Below, piece after piece: positions 46,901 to 60,036 of a stretch of DNA of 64,000 bases. Below the pieces are notes generated by a model. It had not been told where the DNA came from, did not search any database, and was given only the letters and a program-made list of their open reading frames with translations. The stretch's first letter is position 1. Each line of letters opens with the position of its first letter. Origin of the DNA: Physcomitrium patens (Eukaryota; Streptophyta; Bryopsida; Funariales; Funariaceae); NCBI RefSeq assembly GCF_000002425.4, contig NC_037254.1, forward strand, positions 7,236,144 to 7,300,143, in the 5' to 3' direction. A program made the position numbers and the translations under genes.

Positions 46901-49900
46901 ATAGATCAATTGGTCAATCTCATATCCAAGTAAAGCAGGAGCTGAAGCAGGAGCCACTGCAGGAGCCAAAGCAGGAGCCAATCGAACTAGAGAATCGAGT
47001 CGTCTCTGATCCATCTCTTCCCTCGTCACCACCTCCACAGTCTGGAGTATCTACTGTTCCAGGTATGATCACCTCAGTATTATTCAAGTTCTTTATCAAT
47101 GATCAAGCTCTCTCTATCAACACGAACAGGTTTTAGTTGACTTGGGATAGGAACATATATAATATTCGAAGTCATTCTGTGTCGGCTCACTGTATAAAGT
47201 GAGGCTCCTCTCTCCTTGTAGCACAGAGAAGCGTTGGGTTGTTTTTGTTGTACTGATTACCGGAGATATGACATTCTTGCGACTGGTCTGCTAGATAATG
47301 TTGGATAGTGTTGGATTATTTTTGACTGTCCTTATTATTCCATTGCGTTATACTCTTCATCTGCTCATCTGATTTTTGAAACTGATCTCCCTTTCGTGTG
47401 GCAGTTCCTTCACCAGTGATTACGCTACTACCACTCTCTGCAGAACAACAAGCAGCACTGAGCACAGCTTCGTTGGTGCGGATAATGGAGAATCACAAGA
47501 CCATTGCTGCAGCTGGTGGTGCAGACCTTCGAATCGCTCTACTGGCTCGGTTAGTTGCTCAGGTAGTACAGGATTGACGCCCCCTTTCTGCCAGACTCGT
47601 GGTTGTTTTTCTTTTTTTCCGATTTACATCTTATGTATCAATGGTCTTTCTTTCGCAGAATTTATTCTGGGTTTTCTTGCACTATTTTCTGGAATAATAT
47701 CTTGATGTAAAATAATATTTAAAAACTACTTTCTCCCCTACCTTTTGATGATTTATTGAGCATTATCGTTTTCTTAAGTTTATTGCCACAACTTTACCAA
47801 CCTGTACATGCTGAAATTTTTGTGTCACTTTTGCATTGTTTTATTCTTTGGTCCTTGAGTTATTAATTGAAAAGAGAGATTTCTTACACAATCAATGTAA
47901 TGTTGATATGACATATGTGCAGGCATAAATTCTTTTATGTTTCTCATTATTCATGTTGTCTGGGTTGTCTCCTCTCAATACTTCGTTAACATGTGTTTTG
48001 ATTTGATGCCATTCTCATGCAGTCATACGAAGATACCGAAGTCTTGAAGGTTTTGCAAAAGCATGTTCTAGCTGACTACCAAGCTCACAAGGTACGATGG
48101 TTAAGTACCAGAAGTTATATTCTTTCATTGCAGTCTGGTTAGTCTTCATGATGATAAATTGACTATATTTTGCATGGAAATTGTATTCTCAAATATCTTG
48201 CAAAATCCGGCGTTGATTGGAAATTGTGGAAAGTTGCTTCGTACATGGTGTAGATGAAAATGATATTCTTAAGTGCGTTACACGAGGATGCTTGCTAATT
48301 CTTACAGCGTTTGGAATAGATGTAGGTTCTGGTTTCTGTTAGCCTTAAAACAACTTAGAAAGGATACATATAGAATGGCTTGTATGAAAGTGATATGTAA
48401 CTCCTCCGGAGTGTGATAGTTGTGGACGTGTGATCGGCCACTAGTTTCTCTGAATTTTCTGGCTTGGGGCGCAGGGTCACGAGTTGGTGCTACACGTACT
48501 TTACCAACTTTTCGCAGAGCATGCGTGCAGTGATGTGGAACAGCCAATGTCTACCTCACTTGCCTACGAGCAGTTTTTACTTTCACTGGTGCGTTAGCGG
48601 AACCCATCTTTGGCTGCATTAGCAGTCTCTGCAGTAGTACTTTTCTGGTAGCGCATATGTACGAGTCAGTAGAGGGACATTAGAGCGAACCAGCAGGATG
48701 TGCAAAATATGTAAAATTGAATCAATAATGGCTTTCTAATCAGTTTTAGCTGCTGCCTTCGCTATGTGATGAGATGCACATTGAATGACTTTTTTGATCA
48801 CGTTCGAAACCAGTCTTTTTGATTGTGATGATTTCGAAGGATTACCACACTTATGGTCCTGGTTGTCTCTACGTGCCAACCAGGCACAAGGTTTGAGAGA
48901 CAAGATTTCAGCTGGTGATAGGTCTCTAAGTCGGCTTTTAGGTGAAGCTCCTGTGGTCCCAATGAGCACACTGAAGCTTGTGGAAGAGCTTTGTAATCCA
49001 CCAAGTGGAGCAGAGTCATCAAAGGGTGAGCATGTTACAGCGGGACTCACTGCTTTGTGGAGTTTGATTTTGCAACGACCACCTACACGAGACACTTGTC
49101 TAAAAATGGCTCTCAAGGTCAGACTTTTCACCCTCATTACTGTTCTTCTGTGTTTATATTTTTGGTAATTTCTTGTATTTCACTTTCTGAGAATCATTTT
49201 GACAGTGATTTGTGTTTGCAGTGTACAGTTCACGAATCAGATGACACGCGAGCGAAAGCAATTCGACTGGTATAGTTAACCTATTAACTGCTATTTCCAC
49301 TATAAGTTGCTTTACAACTTGCACAAGGGTTACATCGACCATTCAAGTGTTTGTTCGTTGCTGCGAACGGTTTGGACCCTAGGTTTTAACGTCTTGAATC
49401 TTGTCTCTAAGTTTTGTCGTTTCCTTTTTGAATTCTTCTATACTAACATGCCACAATTAATGTAGGTCGCTAATAAGCTGTATCCCCTCAAATTTGTGGC
49501 GCAAAACATTGAAGATTTTGCAACTGCAAGTCTTCTTTCGGTGGTAGACCATCAATCTGGGGATACCGCAGAGAGGGATATATTGGAGGGTGACAATACT
49601 GTGAAAACCGACTTAATGAATGAGGATCAGCGAGTAGCTAATGGGGTAGCTCCAATGGACGTGGCCGGTGATGAAGGCGCACAACAACCCACTACAGCTG
49701 CGAAGAACACTGAAGTTTTGTCATTATCTGAAGCTCAACGGTGTATGTCTCTTTTTTTCGCCCTGTGTACCAAGGTGGGTCCTTCCTCTTGAAGCCTCTG
49801 TTGTAGTGGACTTTCCTCAAGTCTAGGGACTCAGAAGCTTTGAGTTTGTTGTTAGTGAGGATTTCTCCGAATTTCTTTCTTCGTACTCTATGTCCGGAAC

Positions 49901-52900
49901 TTTGGTTAGCACAGACGTTATGTTTAAAAACATAATTTAGTAGTGGATTTGGAGTTATCTCGATACTAGTGAGGTGTATATTTTGAATTGGATTGACCTT
50001 GGTTACGAAACGTTCCTTCGCCGACTTGTGAGAACTAGCGCTTGATTATGTAATGCTATTAATCCTTGCCGCTCTGTTGTCTGACCTAAGCAGAAGCATG
50101 CACTGCTACGTCAGCTATTTCAGGTCTACGGCAGATCTTCGAAGGTGGTGAAGCAGGTGAAACTTGATTAGAATAGATTCTTCTATACGGTTCCTTTTAG
50201 TTTAATTCTTTCTGTACACGAGGCTAGTGTGTTTTCCAACTTGCTAAACGAAAAAAACGACGAGATTGAAGTTGTTTTGTCACAGGCTGTCCACAGGCAC
50301 ATTCCTATTTTATTCCGCACTATTGGATCTTCATCCCAGGAGCTCCTTCAGCTCATTGCTGATCCTCCTGCTGGTAGCGAGAATCTTCTTTTGCAGGTTG
50401 GAACTTATCTTGATCCTTAATCGGGGAGCCGATGTCTCACAGTATTAGCTTGCCAATTTGAACTTTCAATTAGGGATTCTAATTTTTGGCATATTCGGGA
50501 GGAGAGTCATTTGACTATCAAAACTTAGCTCTCCGTTGTATCTAGACTGACAGAGACTAATAAATATTAAACATTGAATATTAAGGTCATCTATGTAATA
50601 TTTATTTCTAGCTAATCCCCGCATGACTCGTGCATGTGCACACTGTTGACATGCGGACCTTCATTACGGGTTTGATAAGACTGCAAAGAGTGCGCAGTAA
50701 ATTCATATTTAGACTCGAGTACCTGCTGTCGGTGTGAGTCTTACTTCAGAACATGTCTGACTGGTTTGCAGGTACTTCATAGTCTCACGGATGGTACTGA
50801 ACCTTCCGAGGAGCTGATTGCTACTGTGAAGAAGCTTTATGATGTTAAATTTCAGGTATGTCAAGTCTAAGAAACATATAAACAAAACTTTAACGAAGTT
50901 TTTTTTAATCTAGGATTGTACGCATGAGCTTTCTAGGCCTGTTCCTTCCTAGTCCAATGAAATTATGTTTATGATGCTTGCTGCTATTACGTTGACCTAG
51001 ATCAGAAGGCACAAGCTGAATTGGGTTTGTTTTGTGAACTGGAACAGGATGCAACCTACCTTATACCCGTGCTTTCCTCGTTGTCCAAGGATGAGGTCTA
51101 ATGTCTTTCTCAAATCTTAAATGTTTTCAATATCTGAATTGCTTGTACACTTTCACGTGGGTTAAATTCGCTAGGATAGTACATCTTCAAACGATCAGTA
51201 GATTGCAGCAGTATCCCTAATCTGAAGATCATACTTGCATCTTTTGAACGTAGTAATCAGCGACCTTACTGTCAGATTTTGAAGGTTGGTTATCCCTCGA
51301 TGGCAGGTCACTCCAATATTTCCACGTTTGGTAGACTTGAGCAATGAGAAATTCCAGGCTGCCCTCGCTCGCATTTTGCAGGTATCACCATAAATTGGAC
51401 AATTTGTTGGAGTCGACTGATATCGAACATTTTATCTGGTTCAGTTTAAGTTTATCTGCATGTTCCTCATTTAGTCATAGTAGTAACAATATTGCCATCC
51501 TATAATCTGCAGGGCTCCGCGCACACTGGTCCAGCCCTGACTCCAGCTGAAGTATTGATTTCTCTGCATGGTATTGATCCACACAGAGACTCTGTCCCTT
51601 TGAAGAAGGTATGTGAACTTCATTTGTTACAGCTTGATTATCTAAGAAATTGTGACCGCATTGAGTTATAATGTGCTTTTCTTACTAAGAAAAGCTAGAC
51701 GCGGAGGATGCAATGCTATTCTTATCATGGTGTATGCCTGGGTGTAATAGGTCATGGATGCTTGTGCAACTTGCCTTCAACAACGTACTGTTTTCACTCA
51801 GCAAGTTCTAGCGAAGGTTTTAAATCAGCTGGTAAGTTTTGTCGTCGTGCCACATAGAGAGCTGCATTGTCTCGCAAGCTGAATATCCATGTTCAATCGA
51901 AGTCACAACTTTTTTGCATGTGAGATTTGTAAGTCTTTGGCTTTGTAGCTGACGTTTATTATGATACTATGTGAAATTGGTGTATAGGTAGAGCAAACAC
52001 CATTGCCATTGCTATTTATGCGAACAGTAATTCAAGCTGTTCATTCCTTCCCATCTCTGGTTTTTATCGAAACCCACTGATTTGCTCTCATTTTGTTGAT
52101 ATTCGCTCATTCATTTGCTACTGGTCATCTCCCAACTGCCCTGCGATGAATTCATTAAAGGACGTGAATCATTTGCATTTGATTCACATGCTTCTGGTGG
52201 TCTAATGCTTTACAGTTTTTTATTTAGCACAAATTTGTGAAATTATATTGTTTGCATTATTATAACATTCAGGGAAAATCCCCTGTTCAATTTCTGAATG
52301 AAATACACGTAGTGAATGAGCAATTCTTCTATTCTGGCTCATTTAAATAAGATTTTGTGTGATGCAGGAAAGTTTTGTCATGGAAATTTTGTCTCGGTTA
52401 GTTAGTAAGCAGGTATGGTGTTTGATCTTTCCTTATCTTTGAAATTTGACTTTTCTCTGTTGTTTTCAAATTTCTAATTCTTTGATTGATCCATGCTAAC
52501 TAATTCGTTGTGCAGATATGGAAACTACCAAAGTTGTGGACGGGATTTCTCAAGTGTGCTCATCAAACGAAGCCAAAGTCTTTTCATGTCTTGTTGCAGG
52601 TGATTTTCTGGTCAGCTTAATTATAGTTCATTACTGTTATCACATCAAGAGCTGAAAAATTAGGAGATATTACTGTTTGACATTGGTTTTCTGCTACTTG
52701 GGCACTTCTGCACGAAATTCAAAATTTTCATCTCTGGATGCGTGGTATCTAAGTGATTTTTTAATTGTCTCGGAGCCGTCCTCACCTTCTTGACTGGTGT
52801 AAATGAAGTTCAGTTTCTAAGTATTAAAGTTGACTTCGATTGTTCAGTTGCCTACTGCTCAGTTGGAAGATGCACTCAAGGGTTTCCCTAGTTTGAAGGA

Positions 52901-53277
52901 GCCACTTGCTGCTCATGCCGATCAACCAAGTGTTCGGCCCACTGTTCCCCGGTACGGAGCGTACTCGTAATAAGAGATTTTTTTTAGTTAACAATGAAAA
53001 AGTAATTTTCAGGAGAATTTTCTTGTATGTAAGTGAATTTAATCTCGAGTCAATTATCAGTAGATGCTCTGAAATGACAAACGGGAAATCGTAAATCGTA
53101 ACGTTTCATGGTGTCGGCAGAAGCAGTTTCTTTCCAAGTGTTATTTTGGATCTAACTGTTTGAATTGATTCGTGCAGGTCGTCTCTGGTTCTCTTAGGTC
53201 TCTGTCAGGATACTCCTGCAGCCTCCAATTCCACTTCTGCTGGTCAGGAATCGAACACAGAAGTCTCTAAACAATGA
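40907..53277 (+). CDS. symplekin/PTA1-like mRNA 3'-end processing scaffold (ESP4 type), 27 exons
   Basis: Symplekin is the scaffold that holds CPSF and CstF factors for cleavage and polyadenylation in the nucleus; the Arabidopsis homologue is ESP4. Coding exons: 40907-41109, 41390-41549, 41857-41949, 42431-42539, 43040-43208, 44548-44722, 45147-45284, 45807-46382, 46699-47062, 47405-47562, 48023-48091, 48475-48588, 48884-49117, 49222-49269, 49466-49774, 50094-50156, 50286-50396, 50772-50855, 51048-51095, 51307-51381, 51513-51608, 51751-51831, 51988-52059, 52368-52412, 52516-52599, 52848-52951 and 53178-53277. All GT-AG, phase kept, 1293 residues. HEAT-like N-terminal part with '[19 protein letters not shown]' and '[14 protein letters not shown]'. 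Middle: basic 'KRSRHD' (about 399-404) and a KQEP repeat (618-637). The C-terminal symplekin domain includes '[14 protein letters not shown]' and '[16 protein letters not shown]'. Start ATGG at 40907 is the first in frame. Confidence 0.93.
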
Positions 53278-55650
53278 GAACATCTTTGATTTGCTCATCA
53301 TCTGAAGACTAAACCTCCTGAACGGACGAATGTATGGAGTGCATCCAATGTATTGGAACATGTAATGTTGAAGAATCAAATAAACATGAGTTCTCTCAAA
53401 CAGAACTCGTTTGGCAGGCGCAATCCAGATCTGTTTCAGAGCCTAAGAAAATTCCAAAAGAGACTTGGCTTCTTTGGAAGCTCTGGGCTTTAGTTTGTGC
53501 ACTCTAGAATTAGATTAATCTGTCGAGCCACTTGTAAGTGGAAGGTTATGCAAGGGGATACGAAATTTTGTAGGGAAAAGAAAATTATCACCTTGTCTCA
53601 TATTCCCAAAAACAAATTCAAGTTTTTCTTTAAATACGATTCTCTACTGAAACATCCTCTGAAGAACTGGAAACAGTACAGAAAATAGTTTGGTGACACT
53701 ATCATTGAATGCTAAATTGTATGGGTGTATAATTGCAAGATATCACTTTTATCATGTATTTTTATGACTTAAAAACATGAAAGAACTAGGTCAAGTTTCA
53801 CTAAAGCGATTAAAGAATTACACTTGTGTTAAAATTTTACTTTTAATTTCTGTAAACTGGTTGATAATTATCATATTAAGTGAAGTAGTTCAGCATATTA
53901 TTACATTGATCGCACCATGATATGATTAGCTAGAAGGAGAAGGTTCAGAATATTGTAAAGAATACAGTGCATAGTCCGTGTAAATTCAATGAATTCTTTT
54001 TCATAATAGCTTCTTATTTCCAACTAATTAAAAAGGAATAGTAAAATAAAAAGAAATTAATTGTGTTATGCAAAAACCTTCCTCAGCCGCAAATAAATTT
54101 CATCAATACTATTGGGATCGAAATTTCTCACTAATTCTGAGAAGAGTGTACGTGAAAATTTCACATAAATGAAATCAGCCGAACACATGCACATATCGAA
54201 CTTGCTTTCTCTTTTTCACTTTGAACAGATTTAGCCATTATTTACAACTATCCTTGCAAAGCGTAGTTGTGCGTCATTCAAGGGCAGTGGGTTGTTGGAA
54301 AAATTCATAATGACTAATGCAACGGTAAGCTAATTCATTGATAGTAGTGAAGAAATTGAAAAATTCGAACAAATTTGAAACCAAGTGGGAAGGTTTGAAA
54401 ACTATGCGATAAAAACCAAATTATTTTGCAATGACTACACATAACTTTACACACATACAGATGAACTCTGACAAATAAACATTGGACAAATATTGCATAC
54501 AGTGCAAATGAGAGTAATCTTCTGATTAAGTACATTGAATTGGTCTGGGTCCAACTGTTACAAAATAGAAAATGATTGACATACAACTAAAAACTGCTCT
54601 GTTAAATATGTGATTCCGAAAATTTTATGAACAAGAATAAACTTTAGCGCAACCTGTGGTACAAAATAATAATCAATGAGCAAAACTCACTTAGCATTCT
54701 ATTTTGGCCTTCGAGGTGCCTAAATAATACTTTGACCATGCTGTATACCCCATGTTTCAAGTAGAGTATCTCATGGGTGCCCACAATGTCTTGATTAATG
54801 ATTCAAATGGTTTATTCTTGATATTCTTTGCCAACATTGGACAGTGTAATAGATGCTCTATGGTAACGCATTCTTCTAGAATTACATCTTCCAACCAAGT
54901 TTGACTGTAATTAACATATTTAGAGGGCAAATACAGATAGCAGGATCATTCTTTCTCGTGGTCATTATGCGAATACTATCCTCAAATCAATTTGTTTAAT
55001 TATTTTTGATGGGCCGTCCATGGCAGCTTTCACCAGCGTAGCAGTCAAGAAAATGTAGATTCGATATCTTCTTGGAAATTAAAAGTGTAACTGGAATCTA
55101 AGTCAGTTGGATAGAACGATGACAGAGGGAAGAACGGATCCAATGCACACTTGGGTACTCAAAAAAACATAGGGTTGAATTGGGTATCTCTTTCAGATAT
55201 CCAACTGCAGCAACGATAGACTACCGATAAATTCGTTGGTCCCACGTGGTTATCGTCACCCTTACGCAAAGACCAAATAATCTCAATTCTGAGCACATCA
55301 AAGTGCAGGAGAGCAATGCTTGAATGCTCGTCCCTTGGAATTGGGGACAATGTCTTGTTCACTGGCAGAAGGAGAACCAGTGACCCTAATAAGCTGCTCA
55401 GAGTTTCAACTATCCTGCTGCGCCGATATAACACATCTAGCCTAATCTCAACTGTAACCGAAAAGTGAAAGCCTATCAGTACTGTAGTTGTTTACAGCCT
55501 TTATTTCATAAACTTCCTACCCGAAGATACTTGTCTATTGCATAGTTACTAATATCCTCAATATTTCTAACTCTACGATTGTGGAACATTCTCTTCATCA
55601 TCACCTTGTTGGAATCCTACAGCACACTCCTTAGTGCAGTGAAAATCTCT
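53278..55650. other. 3' flanks between convergent symplekin and PP2C genes
   Basis: About 2.4 kb holding the 3' UTRs of two genes that run toward each other. Becomes AT-rich in the middle. Short ORFs on both strands show no domain. A weakly open minus-strand stretch (55159-55434) has no family likeness. Confidence 0.4.
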
Positions 55651-58112
55651 TCAAACAACGCAGCTGCGTTCAGTGGCAGAAGCTTGGGGGATATCAACGT
55701 CCTTCATTACAGTACAAAGTTTCTGAAAGCAGAATTTTCTAACGGTGGTCCTTCTTTCAAGCACAAGCGGCGGAGGGGCATCAGCCTTAAAACAAATGAC
55801 AATGACAGTTACATTATCCTGTGAATTCCTCTTCAAGGCCTCTTCAACAAGCTCCTTCGAACAAAGTTCTGGATCGTTGTGACGCTGCAACTGCTTCCGA
55901 GCAAATGAAATAGCATTCTCGTTGGAAAACACATCCCACAATCCATCACATCCCATGAGAAGGAACTCGTCATCTTCGGAGAGAACCAATGACTGAATGT
56001 CCGGTACTGCACTCAAAGGCCCCTTCCCTCCAACTTCTTTAAGGCCCTTCATGTGCCAATCTCCGATAGCTCTTGCAACTGTTAATTGTTCATTAATATA
56101 GCCATCGATCACATAACCCCCTGCAGATTCAATACGAGACCTTTCCCAGGCAGCACTTGGAACATGATCTCTGGACATAGGCACGGCCCGCCCCTTTCGA
56201 CACAGTACTGCTCGACAATCACCAGCATTGGCAACAAGCAAGTTTCTGCAATGCCAGCCAAGAACACCCAGCTGTAAGTGTTTACTAATTCCCAGTTGCT
56301 GCGAAGAATGTTCCCTGTAATACCCTACCAAAACTTGAAACAATAAATAAAATAATTCAGTATATACGAAACTAAGGCTAAGAAAATCAACTAATAAAAT
56401 TTAATCAACTGAAACAAGACCCAGGCTGCATTACAGTCACTACACTACGATACACTACTTATAGTATCAGATGCCATATAGGTACATACAAAGCGTACTA
56501 CTAAGTATGTATGTACTAACCTTCCCTGTAGAAGTGCTGTCAAGACAGTTGTCCCCGAAGAGAGGCTCTTATTCAGTCTGCAAGCTTCTAAAAACTCTTT
56601 GTCCAATTCCAAGTATGCATTCTTAACAGCATCCTCCACAGAAGAAGAGAAGGATGCATCTCTCAGAATAAATGGCAGCAAGTGTTCTTTGACGTAACAT
56701 GCTGCAGATTCACCATCATGCCCGTCAAAGACCTGAAACAGATTGCCCACATCAACGATTCAACTTCAAATCTTCTAACTATTTTTTGGTCACGGTGCAT
56801 ATTTTTAAAAAAACTACAAAACCAAACTGGTGAAGTTTCATGAGAGTATAATTACAGTGCATACATACATAGAGCCTCTATGAGCAGGTCATGTACCACA
56901 CTAATGACCCAAATACCTACCCCATAGAAGGCGCCTCGACAACCCAGAGTTTCCTCCAAGTCATCTACACACAAATGCGCGTCTTCCATAAATCGCCTAA
57001 GTCCTTTCTCTGCACAACCTCCAGATCGATACTCTGGAACATACTCTGGAACAATATAAATAGGCACTTCATCTGGATTTCCTTCCATCTGCACGCAACC
57101 AGACTTTGCGTTAAGAATGTGGAGCGTGGTGGAAACTAAATTTCAGTAAATAATGAGATCGTATTAAAAGTCAAACGGATCGACTACATAGAGAACCTAC
57201 AGAAACATTTGACATCATGTGGGTGTTCACTGATTCCACTGAACTTGTGTAAGCTACGAAGAACAAAAAATGAACATGAAAACAGCTACTACATGCAAAG
57301 ACTCCAACCACCACACTTCAACAGAATGTTTGGAGGATAACTTCGAGAAACCCTGTTACAGAAATAATCTCCATACAATAATTTTTTAAACAGATATTGA
57401 ATTAAACTAACACACAGAACAAATCAATAGAGAGACAGAGTAGTAAAACCTAAACCTAACTTGACTGGAGGCAAAACAAAAACACCAGGAAATAGTTTGA
57501 AGCTCTGCAATTAAATCGGCACTATGGGCAATTTAAAGAATGCGACAACGAATCCATCAACATTGAATGACTACTCAGGGTAGCAGAAAACCGGTGCTTC
57601 AGTCGTGTATGCACGACTAAGGAGAAATTACATACAGGCACTACTCTGTGAGAGGCGATCAGAATACCCAACCGACCCATAGAATTTACATTCAGCGTAA
57701 TCTCAAAGCAATCTACGAAAATCTGGCCTTAAATCTAAAGCGAATTATTGCAGTGGATCTTAAATACAGCTGCATGAACCCTTCACTCAGAAACGACAGT
57801 ATATGACTTGCTGGAATGAAGAATCCTTCTCAAGGAGCAAACTATATGTCGTGCTTCCTGAAAGACATATAACCTAACTTCGCAATGCTCTTAAAATGGG
57901 AAGATCCATATCAAAATAATAATTAGAGGGTTATACATAACTGCAAACTGGACAAGAAGGATTAAAAACTTTGCAATTTTTTAATTTTAAAAATTCACTC
58001 GCTCATACACAATTAAGCAAAGGATTTACGATTTCATCACAAGACTTAAAGGCCTATAGCACAAGAGGGTGACAATCACAGAGCAGACAGAGAAAAGAAG
58101 AATGAAAAAATG

Positions 58113-58145
<33 letters not shown>

Positions 58146-58602
58146 AATAAGATGCACATCCTTCAAACTGAAATAAAGCTTGTGCCGTTACTTTGAGTAT
58201 GCGTCAATCGGTCCAGAAAAAAAAGAAAAAAAAAGAAAAAAAAAGAAAACTTACAACACTGCTTTAGTGAACAAGCTACAAAATACTGGCCACTCTAATT
58301 GAAAAGATCCCAACCCTAGAAGCAGCTATACGGCATAATACCTTCTCTGCGCTTGTTGAAGGGTATGCCATGGGTTCAGTCTTATTGCTGCAAGACTCCG
58401 AAATGGGAGCCAAAGTGATTGAATGATTTGCAGTCAAGCTGCAGCCATTCGCTTCAGCCATCAGTTTGGCTTCCACCTCTGCTACGACATAGACAATGTT
58501 ATCCCCAGCAATCCCATCCTCTTTGGGGTTGAAAGCAACAGGGGCTTTGCTTACTCCATCTAAAATGCTCACAGGATGCGCGACTTCGGTACCCACCGCC
58601 AT
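55651..58602 (-). CDS. PP2C-type protein phosphatase (DBP1/PP2C22-27-like), 4 exons
   Basis: A Mn/Mg-dependent Ser/Thr phosphatase. Exons on the minus strand: 58602-58342, 57088-56921, 56732-56521 and 56245-55651, all GT-AG and in phase, 411 residues. The start is the ATG at 58602; the frame runs a little further up without another ATG. Exon 1 (1-87) is a variable tail. The catalytic region has 'RRFMEDAH' (metal-binding Asp about 123), 'VFDGHDG' (144-150), 'SSGTTVLTALL', 'VANAGDCRAVL', 'VARAIGDWHMKG', 'LMGCDGLWDVF' and 'NSQDNVTVIVI' with the last metal-binding Asp. The order and the 'HNDPELCSKELVEEALKR' helix match Arabidopsis DBP1 (At2g25620) and its relatives. The usual DGHGG reads DGHDG here; the metal-binding Asp and Gly are kept. 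Intron 1 (58341-57089) is over 1.2 kb and holds A-rich runs. Confidence 0.92.
58113..58143. repeat. 31-bp poly-A tract in PP2C intron 1
   Basis: An unbroken run of A on the plus strand, a T run in the transcript, within intron 1 of the PP2C gene. About 75 bp to the right a 9-bp unit of eight A and one G is repeated three times (58217-58243). No target duplication around it was seen, so it may be a simple slippage tract. Confidence 0.9.
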
Positions 58603-59270
58603 ACTGGATGCGTCTATTAAGCATGTACCCACCTTTCCTCTGGTTGTATTCCAAAACAAACTCCTCTATCCTTAAAGCTTGATCTCCCTCGCTCCTATCC
58701 CTGTACTTGTCAAACTCGTTTTCTCACAGAAGATACCAATAGCTCACCCTCAAAAGAAAACTTGCGGCTGACTGACACAACCTTATAACACCACCAGAGG
58801 ATAACTCTCTCTCTCTCTCTCTCTCTCGCTTTCTCTCTCTCTCCTGACAAACTTCGCAACTTCAGAAGACAGCCGTCCCACTAGTGTCTCTATAGATAAA
58901 TGATCTGTAAATCCCGAAACCCACGTGCAACTTGCAAAACAATACCCTTCGAATCATGAGACGTATGTATATCATCACCCCGCAGACTACCGAGAATACA
59001 CGCTGCTTCGTCGCCCTTTCTTGCAGACCACTCAAAAACCGTTTGCAACAGATTACGTCATAAAGTTCCAACACAAATCTAATCACCTCTTTCTCTCTTC
59101 TTCCTTCGGACCACACCATGCTCCTGCGCTTCACATACGACAGCAACTAGACGCACGACCAACTATCCAACTCCTCGCAGCACTCGTCCCAGAGGACCGT
59201 CCCAAAGACCCCACGAGGCCAGGCACTTGCACCAACACACCCACGCGTAAAAACGGCGCGATGCATGAAC
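58603..59270 (-). promoter_or_regulatory. promoter and 5' leader of the PP2C gene
   Basis: Lies upstream of the minus-strand gene. It carries the CT/GA tract at 58806-58843, which is GA on the sense strand, as in other leaders of this window. Short ORFs on both strands look like shadows. No core promoter element can be placed with confidence. Confidence 0.4.
58806..58843 (-). repeat. (CT)n microsatellite, GA on the PP2C sense strand
   Basis: Two CT runs separated by 'cgcttt'. It lies about 205-240 bp before the PP2C start codon, likely in the leader or core promoter. Confidence 0.9.
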
Positions 59271-60036
59271 AATGAGTCATCGTGGAGACAGCAGAAGCGA
59301 ACGACGGAAGGAGGGGAGGAAACAGTGCGAGTGGAGAAAAAACGGCGTTGGGAACAACCGACACAGCCTTCGAAGACGACGAGGTAACAACACGGCTTCA
59401 CGCTCAAGTACGTCCAAGCCCGAAAAGAGGGGAGAATTTTTACACCCAATTCGTCAGAATGAACACGAGTGGGTAAAATTCCAGCCACACAAGAAAGTGG
59501 GGCGAAGATAGATTTTGTCCGGGTGGGTGGATGGGAAGATTGCAATCCACGCTCAATCAAACCCTGCAGCAGACAACAACAGCATAGGCACAGGATCGAG
59601 CCACACGACAAGGTAATCTCGCATCATCCCCTCCCCCACCTCGATTCCCTACCGCGGTGGCCGTCTTCTTCTTACTTGTGCTCCTCCCTTCCTCCCATCT
59701 TCGTCGCGCGTGAGCCTTGCGCCATAAGTGATGGCTGCCGCTTCTCGCCGCGACGCTGCTTTCGGCACCTCTGTAACGGCGACGGCGACGGCGACACGGT
59801 CTTGGGATGCGCTTGCGTGTGGACGCTCGCAGTCACCGCGGTCCTTGGATACTGCGGCTTTCGTGACTCTTGCTTGTCACTTTTTGCTGTTTCACTTTGC
59901 AGCTTCTGTGGTTTTCGATGCTTTGACTGCTGACTTTGTGTTTCTGGGGGCATTTTCAACATACTCCCGGAACACTTCCTTACTTCCTTGCTTCGTTGCT
60001 TCCACATTGACTTCCTGCTGGTTTGGTGGAGAATAG
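59271..60036 (+). other. GC-rich region, possible divergent promoter or first exon
   Basis: One of the GC-richer stretches of the right end, with overlapping open frames on both strands: plus 59469-59933, plus 59731-60036 starting with ATG, and minus 59611-59147. None has a recognisable domain. A (ggcgac)n run sits at 59777-59795. The layout could be a divergent promoter between the PP2C gene and a plus-strand transcript, or a first exon of a gene whose remainder I cannot trace. Confidence 0.3.
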
